Assembly: GCA_031273305.1 (NCBI GenBank)
Contig: JAISSC010000118.1
Location: 1 to 13,815, forward strand
DNA: 13,815 bases
Source of the DNA: Flavobacteriaceae bacterium
Lineage (GTDB): Bacteria > Bacteroidota > Bacteroidia > Flavobacteriales > Weeksellaceae
Reading direction: 5' to 3'
Below the pieces are notes generated by a model. That model worked only from the letters and a program-made list of their open reading frames with translations, did no database searches and was not told where the DNA came from. This document shows, piece by piece, positions 1 to 7,497 of this stretch. The position numbers and the translations under genes were made by a program. How positions within the stretch are numbered: the first letter of the stretch is position 1; each line of letters opens with the position of its first letter.

Positions 1-98
1 CTCTCAATAGGCCTGGCAATATCTTCCGTAATATCATGATAGGTTTTATCCCCCAAAATTAACGGCTCGCGAATAGGTGCTTCGTAATGTCCTGACAT
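1..98 (-). CDS. actC: ActC, NrfD-like membrane subunit of alternative complex III (N-terminal fragment)
   Basis: Only the first 32 codons and two further bases lie in the window; the gene runs off the left edge. The ATG (complement of 96-98) is 16 bases after the actB stop codon. The translation opens MSGHYEAPIREPLILGDKTY and continues with HDITEDIARPIE, which is the soluble N-terminal lead-in typical of ActC/NrfD-like polysulfide reductase family proteins in Bacteroidota; no membrane segment is reached. In the family, ActC is a multi-span quinol-binding subunit that anchors ActB and contributes a proton path. The call rests on this short peptide and on its position directly after actB, as in known ACIII operons. 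The reading frame is clean. Confidence 0.85.
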   Translation of the reverse strand, partial: MSGHYEAPIREPLILGDKTYHDITEDIARPIE

Positions 99-114
99 AG
101 TAACTTTCTTAAAT

Positions 115-3100
115 TTATGATTCTTTTCTATTTCTTATTTTATACTGATAGAACACATTCGGCTTTGTTCCCACCTCCTCTAACAATACATACTTCCTCT
201 TATCTTTTGATAATTTTGCGATCTCGGAATCCGGGTCATTAATATCTCCGAATTTAAGTGCTCCACTTGAACAAGCAGTAGCACAGGCACATGAATTTTG
301 AAATTCAAGGTCTGTAACTTTCCTTCCTTCTTTTTTGGCTTTTAAGATTGTAGCTTGTGTTTCCTGAATACATAGGGAACATTTTTCCATAACCCCTCTT
401 GAACGAACGACTACATCAGGGTTTAATACCATTCTGCCCAGATCATTGTTCATATTGTAATCAAATTTTTCATTCAATGCGTAATTGAACCAATTGAAAC
501 GACGTACTTTATACGGACAGTTATTGGCGCAATAACGGGTTCCTACACACCGGTTATATGCCATCTGGTTTTGACCTTGTTTTCCATGAGAAGTTGCTGC
601 TACCGGACATACCGTTTCACAGGACGCATGGTTACAATGCTGACACATTACGGGTTGGAAAATAACATCCGGATTGGTCGGATGTGGCTCGATCAATTCC
701 TTATACATAGGAACCTGATCCTTTTTATCTAAAATTTCTTCTTTCTGTTCAATTTTTTGTTTTGCAGAGTAATATCGGTCAATGCGTAACCAATACATAT
801 CTCTGGACATTCTCATCTCTTCTTTTCCTACTACCGGAACATTATTTTCTGCCTGACAGGCAATGATACATGCTCCGCATCCGGTACATGTGTTCAGGTC
901 TACCGACAAGTTAAAATGATGTCCGTCGGAACTGTCGAAATCCCTCCACAGGTCAATCTTTCCGATAGGCATCTCTCCGACATAGGAATCCATTTTTAAC
1001 GATGCATTCCATTTTTCCTTATCTTCATTTAAGAATGTGCTCAATGGGATTTCCCTCGCAATTTCATATCTTCCCATTAAAGTTCCCTGCATCTGCATGG
1101 AGGCAAATTCATGCATTTCTCCTGTAGGTTTGAGGATAACCCTATATTGAGATAAATTTGATTTTAAATAAACGGGATAAGCATTTACTCCTGTCTGACC
1201 TACTTTTCCGGACTTTTCCTGTCCATAGCCTAATGCCAGTCCTATAGAGCCTTTTGCTTGTCCGGGTTGGATAAACACCGGTACGTTTTTAATCACTTTT
1301 CCTTCGACTGTTACATCTACCAGTGAACCGTCTAACTGCATTCTTCCGTTAGCCGTATTTTTTAATCCTAATTTATCTGCATCTTCAAGGGAAATGGTAA
1401 TATAATTATCCCATGCTAATCGGGATATTGGATCAGGTAATTCCTGTAACCACGGATTATTAGCCTGAGTGCCATCTCCTATTCCTGTTTTGGTATATAG
1501 ATTCAACTCCAACTCTCCTTCTTTAATTCCGGATATATCGGATAATGCTTTCTGAGCATCTCCTCCTACGACTGTTAAAGAAATAGCTTCCGAAGTTTCA
1601 TTATATCCGTTATATAACGACCGGTTAAAACTATATCCCAAACTTCCTCCTAACTGTGCCTGCCAAAATTGTTTTAAATAATTATAGTAAGCATTGGTCT
1701 GTACAGGGGTTGCGGTAGCGGTTGTATAGGTCGAATTAAACTGGGTAGTTCCTTCAAGATTACTACTACTATTACTGTTGTTGTCGGTTGAAACAGAGTC
1801 TGTCGGAGATTTTACCGTATCTGCTGCTGCAACCGTATTAGTTGCACCGGTTCCTAAACTTTTCCATTGCAACAAAGAATCTTGAAACTGTCGGGTGTCA
1901 AAGATCCTTTGAATCGTTGGCTGGGAAAGTAAATAAACTCCTGTCGCAGGATTTATATCTCCCCAAGATTCCAACCAATGAGGAACAGGAGCCAAAGCTC
2001 TGGTCGTTGCTGCCGTTTCATGTTCGTATTCGGTTAGGGAAACAGAACAAGGAACTTTGGATACTAATTGTCCGAATTTTTCTCCATCGGAATAAGCATA
2101 TACCGGATTTGTGTTGAAGTTCAATAAAACTCCTACCTCTCCGGAAGACAACCATGAAACCAGTTCGGTAAATCTGCTGTCATTGGATTCTTTGGTTAAT
2201 ATTACTTTATCTTTTCTTACTGCTGATGAGTTTAATTTCTGGTTTATTAAGTAAGCTAAGACATAAGAAGATTTATCTCCTTCGGCAAAAACTACTGCTT
2301 TTGAACCTTTAGCTTGTAATTCTTTGGCTATTTCTTTAGCATTGGCATCGGAAGAACCTCCTTCTAAGGCTTTGTAAACTTCTGCCAACAATTTCTGAAC
2401 AGCCGATGGCTTTAATGGCAATCTTACGTCAGAATTTGCTCCCGATAAACTTAGGTTCGATTCTATTTGAATGTGTTTAAGCATATTAACGCCCGGAGTT
2501 TTTGCTATTGCATAATCCGATTCTATATGCCCTCCGTTCCAATCATTTAAAAAGTCCGCAGCAAAAGAAACCAGTAACTCGGCTTTCGTTAGGTCATACA
2601 AAGGCAATGCTCGTACTCCATATACCTCCTGAGCTGCATCTAATGCGGATGAATAAGATATTGCGTCATACACCACATGTTCTGTAGTGGGATAAGCTGT
2701 TTTAAAATCTCCTATTATTTTCTTAGTAGAGGGAGACGGTAAAGAAGGGGTTAAAATCACAATTTTTTTACCCGCATTTTTTGCTTCCTGCAATCCTTTT
2801 ACTACGTACTCATCTAAGGCTTTCCAGTCAGTTTCCTGCCCGTTTAACTTCGGTAGTTTCGCACGGTTGTTGTCATATAAGGAAAGCACTGATGCCTGAG
2901 CTCTTGCACTACCTCCTCCGAACAACTTGGCATTGGCGTTCCTTTCTATTTTAATAGGACGTCCTTCACGTGTTTTTACTAACACACTTGCCACATCAAA
3001 CCCGTCAAATAAAGTAGAAGCATAGTAATTAGGCACTCCCGGAATAATTCCTTCCGGTTTTACAATATATGGAACTGATTTTGTAACCGGTGCCTCACAG

Positions 3101-3309
3101 GCAGCCAATGTTACGGCTGCTGTTCCAAAGCCTAAGAATTTTAAGAAATCCCTCCTTGATGTTTTGGTAGAGAACATTGCATTGTCATCCCCTAAAAATT
3201 CATCTATAGGAAGTTCTTCCGCAAATTCGTTTCTTGCTAATTTTTCAGTTAGAGAAGGATCTTGTAATTCTTCTAAACTTCTGAATTTTATTTTATCTTT
3301 TGAAGCCAT
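115..3309 (-). CDS. actB: ActB, molybdopterin-like / iron-sulfur subunit of alternative complex III
   Basis: This 1064-residue protein is the large periplasm-side subunit of the quinol:electron-acceptor oxidoreductase ACIII. It has a Tat-type signal late in the N-terminus (SRRDFLKFLGFG, residues 51-62) followed by LAAC at 68-71, so it may be a Tat-exported lipoprotein. Residues about 75-780 resemble the molybdopterin oxidoreductase fold, which in this family carries no cofactor. The C-terminal part has the ferredoxin-like clusters: C808/C811/C814/C818, C889/C892/C897/C901, C921/C927/C931 and C977/C980/C1007 with C1009 and C1013, matching the three [4Fe-4S] plus one [3Fe-4S] set known for ActB. 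Residues about 485-540 form a low-complexity Ser/Thr/Asn/Ala-rich stretch that looks like a flexible linker. The ATG is 27 bases after the actA stop and actC follows after 16 bases, so the three genes form one operon. Length and domain order are normal for a Bacteroidota ActB. Confidence 0.95.
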   Translation of the reverse strand: MASKDKIKFRSLEELQDPSLTEKLARNEFAEELPIDEFLGDDNAMFSTKTSRRDFLKFLGFGTAAVTLAACEAPVTKSVPYIVKPEGIIPGVPNYYASTLFDGFDVASVLVKTREGRPIKIERNANAKLFGGGSARAQASVLSLYDNNRAKLPKLNGQETDWKALDEYVVKGLQEAKNAGKKIVILTPSLPSPSTKKIIGDFKTAYPTTEHVVYDAISYSSALDAAQEVYGVRALPLYDLTKAELLVSFAADFLNDWNGGHIESDYAIAKTPGVNMLKHIQIESNLSLSGANSDVRLPLKPSAVQKLLAEVYKALEGGSSDANAKEIAKELQAKGSKAVVFAEGDKSSYVLAYLINQKLNSSAVRKDKVILTKESNDSRFTELVSWLSSGEVGVLLNFNTNPVYAYSDGEKFGQLVSKVPCSVSLTEYEHETAATTRALAPVPHWLESWGDINPATGVYLLSQPTIQRIFDTRQFQDSLLQWKSLGTGATNTVAAADTVKSPTDSVSTDNNSNSSSNLEGTTQFNSTYTTATATPVQTNAYYNYLKQFWQAQLGGSLGYSFNRSLYNGYNETSEAISLTVVGGDAQKALSDISGIKEGELELNLYTKTGIGDGTQANNPWLQELPDPISRLAWDNYITISLEDADKLGLKNTANGRMQLDGSLVDVTVEGKVIKNVPVFIQPGQAKGSIGLALGYGQEKSGKVGQTGVNAYPVYLKSNLSQYRVILKPTGEMHEFASMQMQGTLMGRYEIAREIPLSTFLNEDKEKWNASLKMDSYVGEMPIGKIDLWRDFDSSDGHHFNLSVDLNTCTGCGACIIACQAENNVPVVGKEEMRMSRDMYWLRIDRYYSAKQKIEQKEEILDKKDQVPMYKELIEPHPTNPDVIFQPVMCQHCNHASCETVCPVAATSHGKQGQNQMAYNRCVGTRYCANNCPYKVRRFNWFNYALNEKFDYNMNNDLGRMVLNPDVVVRSRGVMEKCSLCIQETQATILKAKKEGRKVTDLEFQNSCACATACSSGALKFGDINDPDSEIAKLSKDKRKYVLLEEVGTKPNVFYQYKIRNRKES

Positions 3310-3336
3310 GTTGATCTTCTAATGATTTTTAATTGA

Positions 3337-4659
3337 TTAATAATGACATTTTCCACACTCTAAACCTCCGATTGCATCTACAGTTATCTTAGATTTACCT
3401 TCACCGTATTCTTTTTTCAATTTTTCATGAAGTTTATTAAAATAAGCTGCATTGTATCCATTATTCATATCTACCTCCGTAGTTCTGTGACAATCTATAC
3501 ACCATCCCATAGTAAAATCATTTGCCATTTTTACGACATCTTCGGTATCTATTGCTCCGTGACAGGCTTTACAAACTACATCAATCTGATTGTTCGGATT
3601 CTTTCTATTGTAATCCGCTATGATTGTTTTCTCACCGGCCACTACGTGCTGAGAGTGGTTGAAGTATACAAAATCAGGCATATTATGGATTCTCTCCCAC
3701 TTGACAGATTTTTGAATTCCTGTATATGCCTGATTCTCCTCATCCCATCCTATATAATCGTATATTTTTTTGATCTCTGCAGTATAAAATTCTTTTGATT
3801 TTCCCGGTTCGATATATTTTCCTGTGTATTCGCTGATATTCCTGTGACAATTCATACATACGCTAAGGGAAGGAATTTCTGAAACCTTACCATATTTAGC
3901 TCCTGAATGGCACAGTTGACAATCTATGTTATTTTCTCCGGCATGTATCTTATGTGAGAAATAAATAGGCTGATCGGGTGCATATCCTTTGTCTACTCCC
4001 AATCCCATTAGCCAAGCCCACACTCCGTAAAGGGACAGGACTAGGATAATGCTGATGATGGAACAGGATAATCCTTGATACCTATTGTAAAATTGTGAAA
4101 GGGTTTTTATTCGTGCGGCTTCAAGTTCTGTTAATTCTGCACTTGAAGTTTTCAACCTTACCAACTGATTAATCTTAAGCAGGGTAAGGATTAAAATAAT
4201 ACCAATAGAAGCAAACGCCAATAAGATATAACTCAGGTTTTCCGAATCATCTTTTTGAGCGACAACCGGAGCGGCTTCTTCTTCCGGAACGGGAGGGTTT
4301 TCCGCATAAGCCAGAATATCTTCAATATCCTGATCGGATAGTCTGCCTTCAAAGACATCCATGAGCGTTCGACTGTATTCTTCAAAGATCTCATTTGCCC
4401 GCTTATCTCCACTCTTTCTCAAAGCTTCATTATTCATAATCCATTTATGAATCCATTCCTTGTCAACTCCCTCCGCAGCAAGGGAGGTAACAATCCCCTT
4501 AAGAGCAGGTCCTGTAAGTTTTCGGTCTAAAGCATGACAAGCGGTACAATTGTCTTTAAACAATTTCTCTCCATTTTTTACATCTCCACTTAATTCCTGT
4601 CCAAAGACTGAAATACTTGTAAGGAGAGCCAGCATGCATACTGCTATAATTTTATTCAT
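3337..4659 (-). CDS. actA: ActA, multiheme cytochrome c subunit of alternative complex III with an N-terminal monoheme domain
   Basis: I place the start at the ATG complementary to 4657-4659, giving 440 residues. A longer frame would need a TTG five codons upstream, and the ATG directly opens a signal peptide (MNKIIAVCMLALLTSISVFG). Six CXXCH heme motifs are visible: CTACH 38-42, CQLCH 247-251, CMNCH 268-272, CKACH 363-367, CIDCH 387-391 and CGKCH 435-439. The first lies in a classic monoheme cytochrome c domain (about 25-120, possible axial Met100). It is separated from the pentaheme part by a Pro/Glu/Ala linker and two hydrophobic helices (about 142-166 and 196-219). Known ActA is pentaheme and works with a separate monoheme ActE, so the extra domain looks like an ActE-type cytochrome joined to ActA; this is inference. 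It acts at the periplasmic face, moving electrons from ActB to the acceptor. It is the first gene of the operon, with a good promoter upstream. Confidence 0.93.
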   Translation of the reverse strand: MNKIIAVCMLALLTSISVFGQELSGDVKNGEKLFKDNCTACHALDRKLTGPALKGIVTSLAAEGVDKEWIHKWIMNNEALRKSGDKRANEIFEEYSRTLMDVFEGRLSDQDIEDILAYAENPPVPEEEAAPVVAQKDDSENLSYILLAFASIGIILILTLLKINQLVRLKTSSAELTELEAARIKTLSQFYNRYQGLSCSIISIILVLSLYGVWAWLMGLGVDKGYAPDQPIYFSHKIHAGENNIDCQLCHSGAKYGKVSEIPSLSVCMNCHRNISEYTGKYIEPGKSKEFYTAEIKKIYDYIGWDEENQAYTGIQKSVKWERIHNMPDFVYFNHSQHVVAGEKTIIADYNRKNPNNQIDVVCKACHGAIDTEDVVKMANDFTMGWCIDCHRTTEVDMNNGYNAAYFNKLHEKLKKEYGEGKSKITVDAIGGLECGKCHY

Positions 4660-4674
4660 AATAATTGATTTCAA

Positions 4675-4920
4675 TTGAATGAAACTTATTTATAGTTATA
4701 ATTAGTTGCCCCATAAAAAGTGACTATTGCAAAAATATAAATATGATATTTATCGCCAAACCTTTTTTTTAATATATATTTAACATTTAATCAATTTATA
4801 ATTATTCTAAATATCATGGACGTTTATTATGCTGTAAAACAAATATTTATACGAAAAACACCTCTATTTTTATCAATTCTATATTCTAAAAGATGATATA
4901 TATCATAAAAAATAGCTCCC
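4675..4920. other. AT-rich spacer between holB and actA
   Basis: This gap holds the act promoter at its left part and no gene. Near the holB stop there is a perfect 14-base palindrome (ATGATATATATCAT, 4893-4906). It is made only of A/T-rich steps and is not followed by a clear T run on the holB strand, so I do not call it a terminator. No other structure was seen. Confidence 0.6.
4730..4760 (-). promoter_or_regulatory. Bacteroidota-type promoter of the act operon
   Basis: On the minus strand TTTG (4760-4757) is followed by exactly 19 bases and then TATTTTTG (4737-4730). This fits the Bacteroidota primary sigma pattern TTTG-N19-TAnnTTTG. A start of transcription about seven bases further on, near 4723, would give actA a leader of roughly 64 bases. 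It is the only promoter in this window where both elements match at ideal spacing. Confidence 0.72.
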
Positions 4921-6051
4921 TTAATCCTTTTTTCGGGCTAAAAACCGGGTTAATTTAATGCCCATATCCAAAAATATTATGCGTGCATTCCCGTTTCTCT
5001 CTATATGAAAAAATGCAGTATTGATCTCCTCCAGAATATCCTCAATGTTATTTCCATGAACAAAATGACTAAAGTTAGCCCATCTAAAATTTTCATATGT
5101 CAGCGGATTATTGACTAATTCTTTTGTTTGATAATTCTCCAGTAATGCCTGTCTAAAAGTTTCCGCACAAAATTGAAGGAAATTTTTCTGTTTCTCTCTT
5201 CCCCAATTCGATATTTCCAATGACCAATCTACAATTTCTCTTAAAGAATTAGGCTTTTTAGGAGCCATAACCGCAGCCCGGTTCCATCGGATAAAACACT
5301 GTTCAAACTCTTCCTGAACGGTGGCATTTTTTATTAAAATACACGCTAAGTTCCAGTCTCCTTCTGCTCGTTTTGCTATTTTTACCGCCTGTTTTTCATC
5401 TATAGAAAATTTAGATTGCAAACTTTCTACTATTTTCTCGTCTTCAATCCTGTTAACATTCACCCTCTGACAGCGAGACAATATGGTAGACAGCATTTTT
5501 TTATCATCTTCCGCCAATAACAGGAAAAGGGTCTTAGCCGGAGGTTCCTCCAATATTTTAAGCAACTTATTGGCTGCTTCTGTGCGCATAGTTTCTGCCA
5601 TCCAGATGATCTGTACCTTAAAACCTCCTTCAAAACTTTTCAGGTTCAACTTTTCTATTATATGCTCCATCTCTTTTACAGAAATGAACCCCTGTTTTTT
5701 TTCTCCCTGTAAAAACTCATACCACTGATTACTGTTCCGGTAAGGGTCTTCTATAACAAACTCACGGAATTGTTTCATGTAATTGGAACTCACGGCTTCC
5801 AGTTTATCAGCGGAATTATTAACGGCAGGAAAGGAAAAATGCAAATCGGGATGTTGCAACTGTGCTATTTGTTTATATGAATTGTCAGAATTTCCACCTA
5901 TCACCTCAGAGGCATATGCTAAAGCTAAGGCTAAAGTTCCATAGCCTGCTTTGCCTACAAAGAGTTGAGCATGACTAATCCTGTTTTCATTGATTGAATC
6001 CTGTAACTGTTTTTTCAGTAAGTCCTGACCTATGATTTCACCCCATTTCAT
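4921..6051 (-). CDS. holB: DNA polymerase III delta-prime subunit (clamp loader)
   Basis: The 376-residue protein is the delta-prime part of the clamp loader that places the beta sliding clamp on primed DNA. It opens with the AAA+ lead MKWGEIIGQDLLKKQLQDSI and HAQLFVG. The P-loop position (GKAGYGTL, 33-40) lacks the Walker lysine, as expected for a non-hydrolysing delta-prime. Residues 159-171 carry the hallmark AANKLLKILEEPP, and SRC at 192-194 is the conserved motif that contacts a neighbouring subunit's ATP site. The usual zinc-binding cysteine group between the P-loop and the HPDLHF segment (67-72) is absent: that stretch is only about 16 residues and has no cysteine. The C-terminal collar region (about 210-376) is diverged, as is common. 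It is a single gene, divergent from the nuclease locus to its right. Confidence 0.92.
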   Translation of the reverse strand: MKWGEIIGQDLLKKQLQDSINENRISHAQLFVGKAGYGTLALALAYASEVIGGNSDNSYKQIAQLQHPDLHFSFPAVNNSADKLEAVSSNYMKQFREFVIEDPYRNSNQWYEFLQGEKKQGFISVKEMEHIIEKLNLKSFEGGFKVQIIWMAETMRTEAANKLLKILEEPPAKTLFLLLAEDDKKMLSTILSRCQRVNVNRIEDEKIVESLQSKFSIDEKQAVKIAKRAEGDWNLACILIKNATVQEEFEQCFIRWNRAAVMAPKKPNSLREIVDWSLEISNWGREKQKNFLQFCAETFRQALLENYQTKELVNNPLTYENFRWANFSHFVHGNNIEDILEEINTAFFHIERNGNARIIFLDMGIKLTRFLARKKD

Positions 6052-6055
6052 AAAA

Positions 6056-6063
6056 CAAAGATA
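6056..6063 (-). promoter_or_regulatory. Possible -7 element of holB, implying a very short or absent leader
   Basis: On the minus strand TATCTTTG matches TAnnTTTG exactly and ends only four bases before the holB ATG. A start of transcription at the usual distance would fall at or next to the start codon. No TTTG/TTG was found 17-23 bases upstream, so the call is moderate. Confidence 0.4.
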
Positions 6064-6117
6064 AAAATATTAATCAATTCGACTTTAAAAATATCGCAAA
6101 TTCATACCCGTAGTGCA

Positions 6118-6283
6118 TTATTGAAATATCTTTCTGAACAGTTACAACCTGAATTTGGAAGCGGTTTCTCAGTAAGACAAATCAATCTGTATTGCCAGTT
6201 TTACCGCACTTTTCCAATTGTGCATACACTGCGTGCACAATTGAGTTGGAAGTATTCTATTCCTCCTTTATTTCCTGATATGT
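6118..6283 (+). pseudogene. Decayed partial copy of the adjacent YhcG/DUF1016 nuclease gene
   Basis: Positions 6124-6249 match 6540-6665 of the intact nuclease gene at a constant offset of 416 bases, with 14 differences in 126 positions by hand alignment (about 89 percent) and no insertion or deletion. The remnant reads LLKYLSEQLQPEFGSGFSVR, QINLYCQFYRTFPIVHT and LRAQLSW, corresponding to residues about 58-101 of the intact protein. After the Trp codon homology stops; the frame continues for nine unrelated residues to a TAA at 6281-6283. Homology also stops upstream of 6118, where no start codon or N-terminal region is found in frame. This is therefore an internal fragment of a second, related allele and not a working gene. 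It sits just upstream of the intact copy and in the same orientation. Confidence 0.85.
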
Positions 6284-6362
6284 AAAGGCTTACTTTTGAT
6301 TTTACGATTAAGTTTTTGTACTTTTACTCTTTGAATAAAATATCAATCTCATTCTGAAAAAA

Positions 6363-7370
6363 ATGCTCGTAAACCAATCTATTATAGCAGACATTAAGGC
6401 TATCATCGCACAATCAAGGGACAATGCCATTCGTGCTGTTGACCACCAACGAACTTTGATGTACTGGCATATCGGCAAGCGTATCTTTGAAGAAGAACAA
6501 GAGGGAAAAGACCGTGCAGACTATGGGACATATCTTATAAAATACCTTTCTGAACAGTTACAACCTGAATTTGGAAGCGGTTTTTCAAAAAGGCAAATCA
6601 ATTTATACAGACTATTTTACCGCACTTTTCCAATTGTGCATACACTGTATGCACAATTGAGTTGGAGTCAGTACAAACTACTGTTAAGTCTTGAAAATCA
6701 AGAACAAAGAGAGTTTTACATTGCCGAAACCATAAAGAATAATTGGACGGTTCGTCAATTGAAAAGGCAAATTTATAGTAGTTTATACGAACGGCTTTTA
6801 TTGAGCAATGACAAGGAAAGCGTGTTGGCGGTTGCTAAGAACGAAAAATTACCGTCCGATGCGAGAGAAATCATCAAAGACCCTATGTTTTTGGAGTTTT
6901 TGGAGTTGAAAAGAGAAGCATCATATTACGAAAAGGATTTGGAAAGTGCTATCATCACCCATTTGCAAGAATTCTTGTTAGAATTAGGCAATGGATTTTC
7001 ATTTGTAGCAAGACAAAAGCGGATACACATTGAGGGCGATGAATTTTTTGTGGATTTGGTGTTTTACAACCGATTGTTGCAATGTTTTGTCATTATAGAG
7101 ATAAAGACAACTAAACTTACGCATCAGGATATAGGACAATTGCAGATGTATGTCAACTACTACGACCGAATTGAAAAACTATCGCACGAAAATCCTACCA
7201 TCGGAATTTTGCTTTGTGCCAATAAAAACGATGCCGTAGTAAAATTTACACTGCCGGAAGGTCAAAAACAAATTATTGCCAGTCAGTATAGAATTTACTT
7301 ACCAACAGAACAGCAATTATTGGAAGAAGTAAACAAAGAACTGGAAAACTTTGAGGAGAGAGAAGGATAA
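6363..7370 (+). CDS. YhcG/DUF1016 family PD-(D/E)XK nuclease-like protein
   Basis: This 335-residue protein has the YhcG N-terminal helical, putative DNA-binding domain (about 10-150) with family marks YWHIGKRI (34-41), GSGFSKRQINLYRLFY (71-86) and AQLSWSQY (97-104). The C-terminal part (about 170-335) is a PD-(D/E)XK nuclease-like fold: E195 in the first helix, D231 in FVDLVFYN, E246 and K248 in IEIK, and Q259 in GQLQMYVNYY. All catalytic positions appear intact. The family occurs widely on mobile and accessory DNA and is suspected of roles in defence or recombination, but no reaction or substrate is firmly known to me. The ATG follows an A-rich run (AAAAAAATG). The gene stands alone, between the core genes holB and dnaB, with a degenerate partial copy of itself upstream. 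That arrangement suggests acquisition and rearrangement at this site (inference). No methyltransferase or toxin partner is adjacent. Confidence 0.88.
   Translation: MLVNQSIIADIKAIIAQSRDNAIRAVDHQRTLMYWHIGKRIFEEEQEGKDRADYGTYLIKYLSEQLQPEFGSGFSKRQINLYRLFYRTFPIVHTLYAQLSWSQYKLLLSLENQEQREFYIAETIKNNWTVRQLKRQIYSSLYERLLLSNDKESVLAVAKNEKLPSDAREIIKDPMFLEFLELKREASYYEKDLESAIITHLQEFLLELGNGFSFVARQKRIHIEGDEFFVDLVFYNRLLQCFVIIEIKTTKLTHQDIGQLQMYVNYYDRIEKLSHENPTIGILLCANKNDAVVKFTLPEGQKQIIASQYRIYLPTEQQLLEEVNKELENFEEREG
6631..6659. repeat. Perfect 29-base palindrome inside the YhcG-like coding sequence
   Basis: Two perfect 14-base arms (CAATTGTGCATACA and TGTATGCACAATTG) flank a single C at 6645. The flanking bases 6630 and 6660 do not pair, so the symmetry ends sharply. 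It encodes PIVHTLYAQL. The upstream remnant has the same element at 6215-6243 with two arm positions changed (12 of 14 pairs kept). Confidence 0.9.
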
Positions 7371-7387
7371 AAAATCTCACACGGATA

Positions 7388-7406
7388 ATTAACAATTTTT
7401 GTTAAT
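7388..7406. promoter_or_regulatory. Inverted repeat upstream of dnaB, possible operator or hairpin
   Basis: Eight-base arms ATTAACAA and TTGTTAAT surround three T bases. A second copy of the core appears as the palindrome TGTTAACA at 7444-7451, about 50 bases upstream of the dnaB ATG. The repeated TTAACA core suggests a protein-binding site. Alternatively the first hairpin could end transcription of the nuclease gene, although it has no clean T tail after the arm. It does not match the DnaA box. Confidence 0.4.
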
Positions 7407-7471
7407 AACCTGATTCCATTTTGCATTATAACGGATTAAAAAATGTTAACAAAAATGATAGGTATTACTTA

Positions 7472-7489
7472 TATTTTTGCATACTTTTG
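7472..7489 (+). promoter_or_regulatory. Two overlapping -7 candidates in front of dnaB
   Basis: TATTTTTG (7472-7479) and TACTTTTG (7482-7489) both match TAnnTTTG. The first is followed by CA, as in the actA and ffh promoters. Either would place transcription within about 15 bases of the ATG at 7498. No good TTTG was found 19 bases upstream. The location inside the start of the longer TTG-initiated frame supports the shorter dnaB start. Confidence 0.48.
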
Positions 7490-7497
7490 AAAGTCCT

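Noticed and set aside
1842..2117. Open frame of 91 codons on the plus strand inside actB
   Set aside because: It is a shadow of the real coding sequence with no recognisable domain.
4893..4906. Palindrome after holB as an intrinsic terminator
   Set aside because: The stem is almost all A/T and no T run follows on the holB strand.
6052..7497. Composite transposon carrying the nuclease gene
   Set aside because: No transposase, no terminal inverted repeats and no target duplication were seen around the locus.
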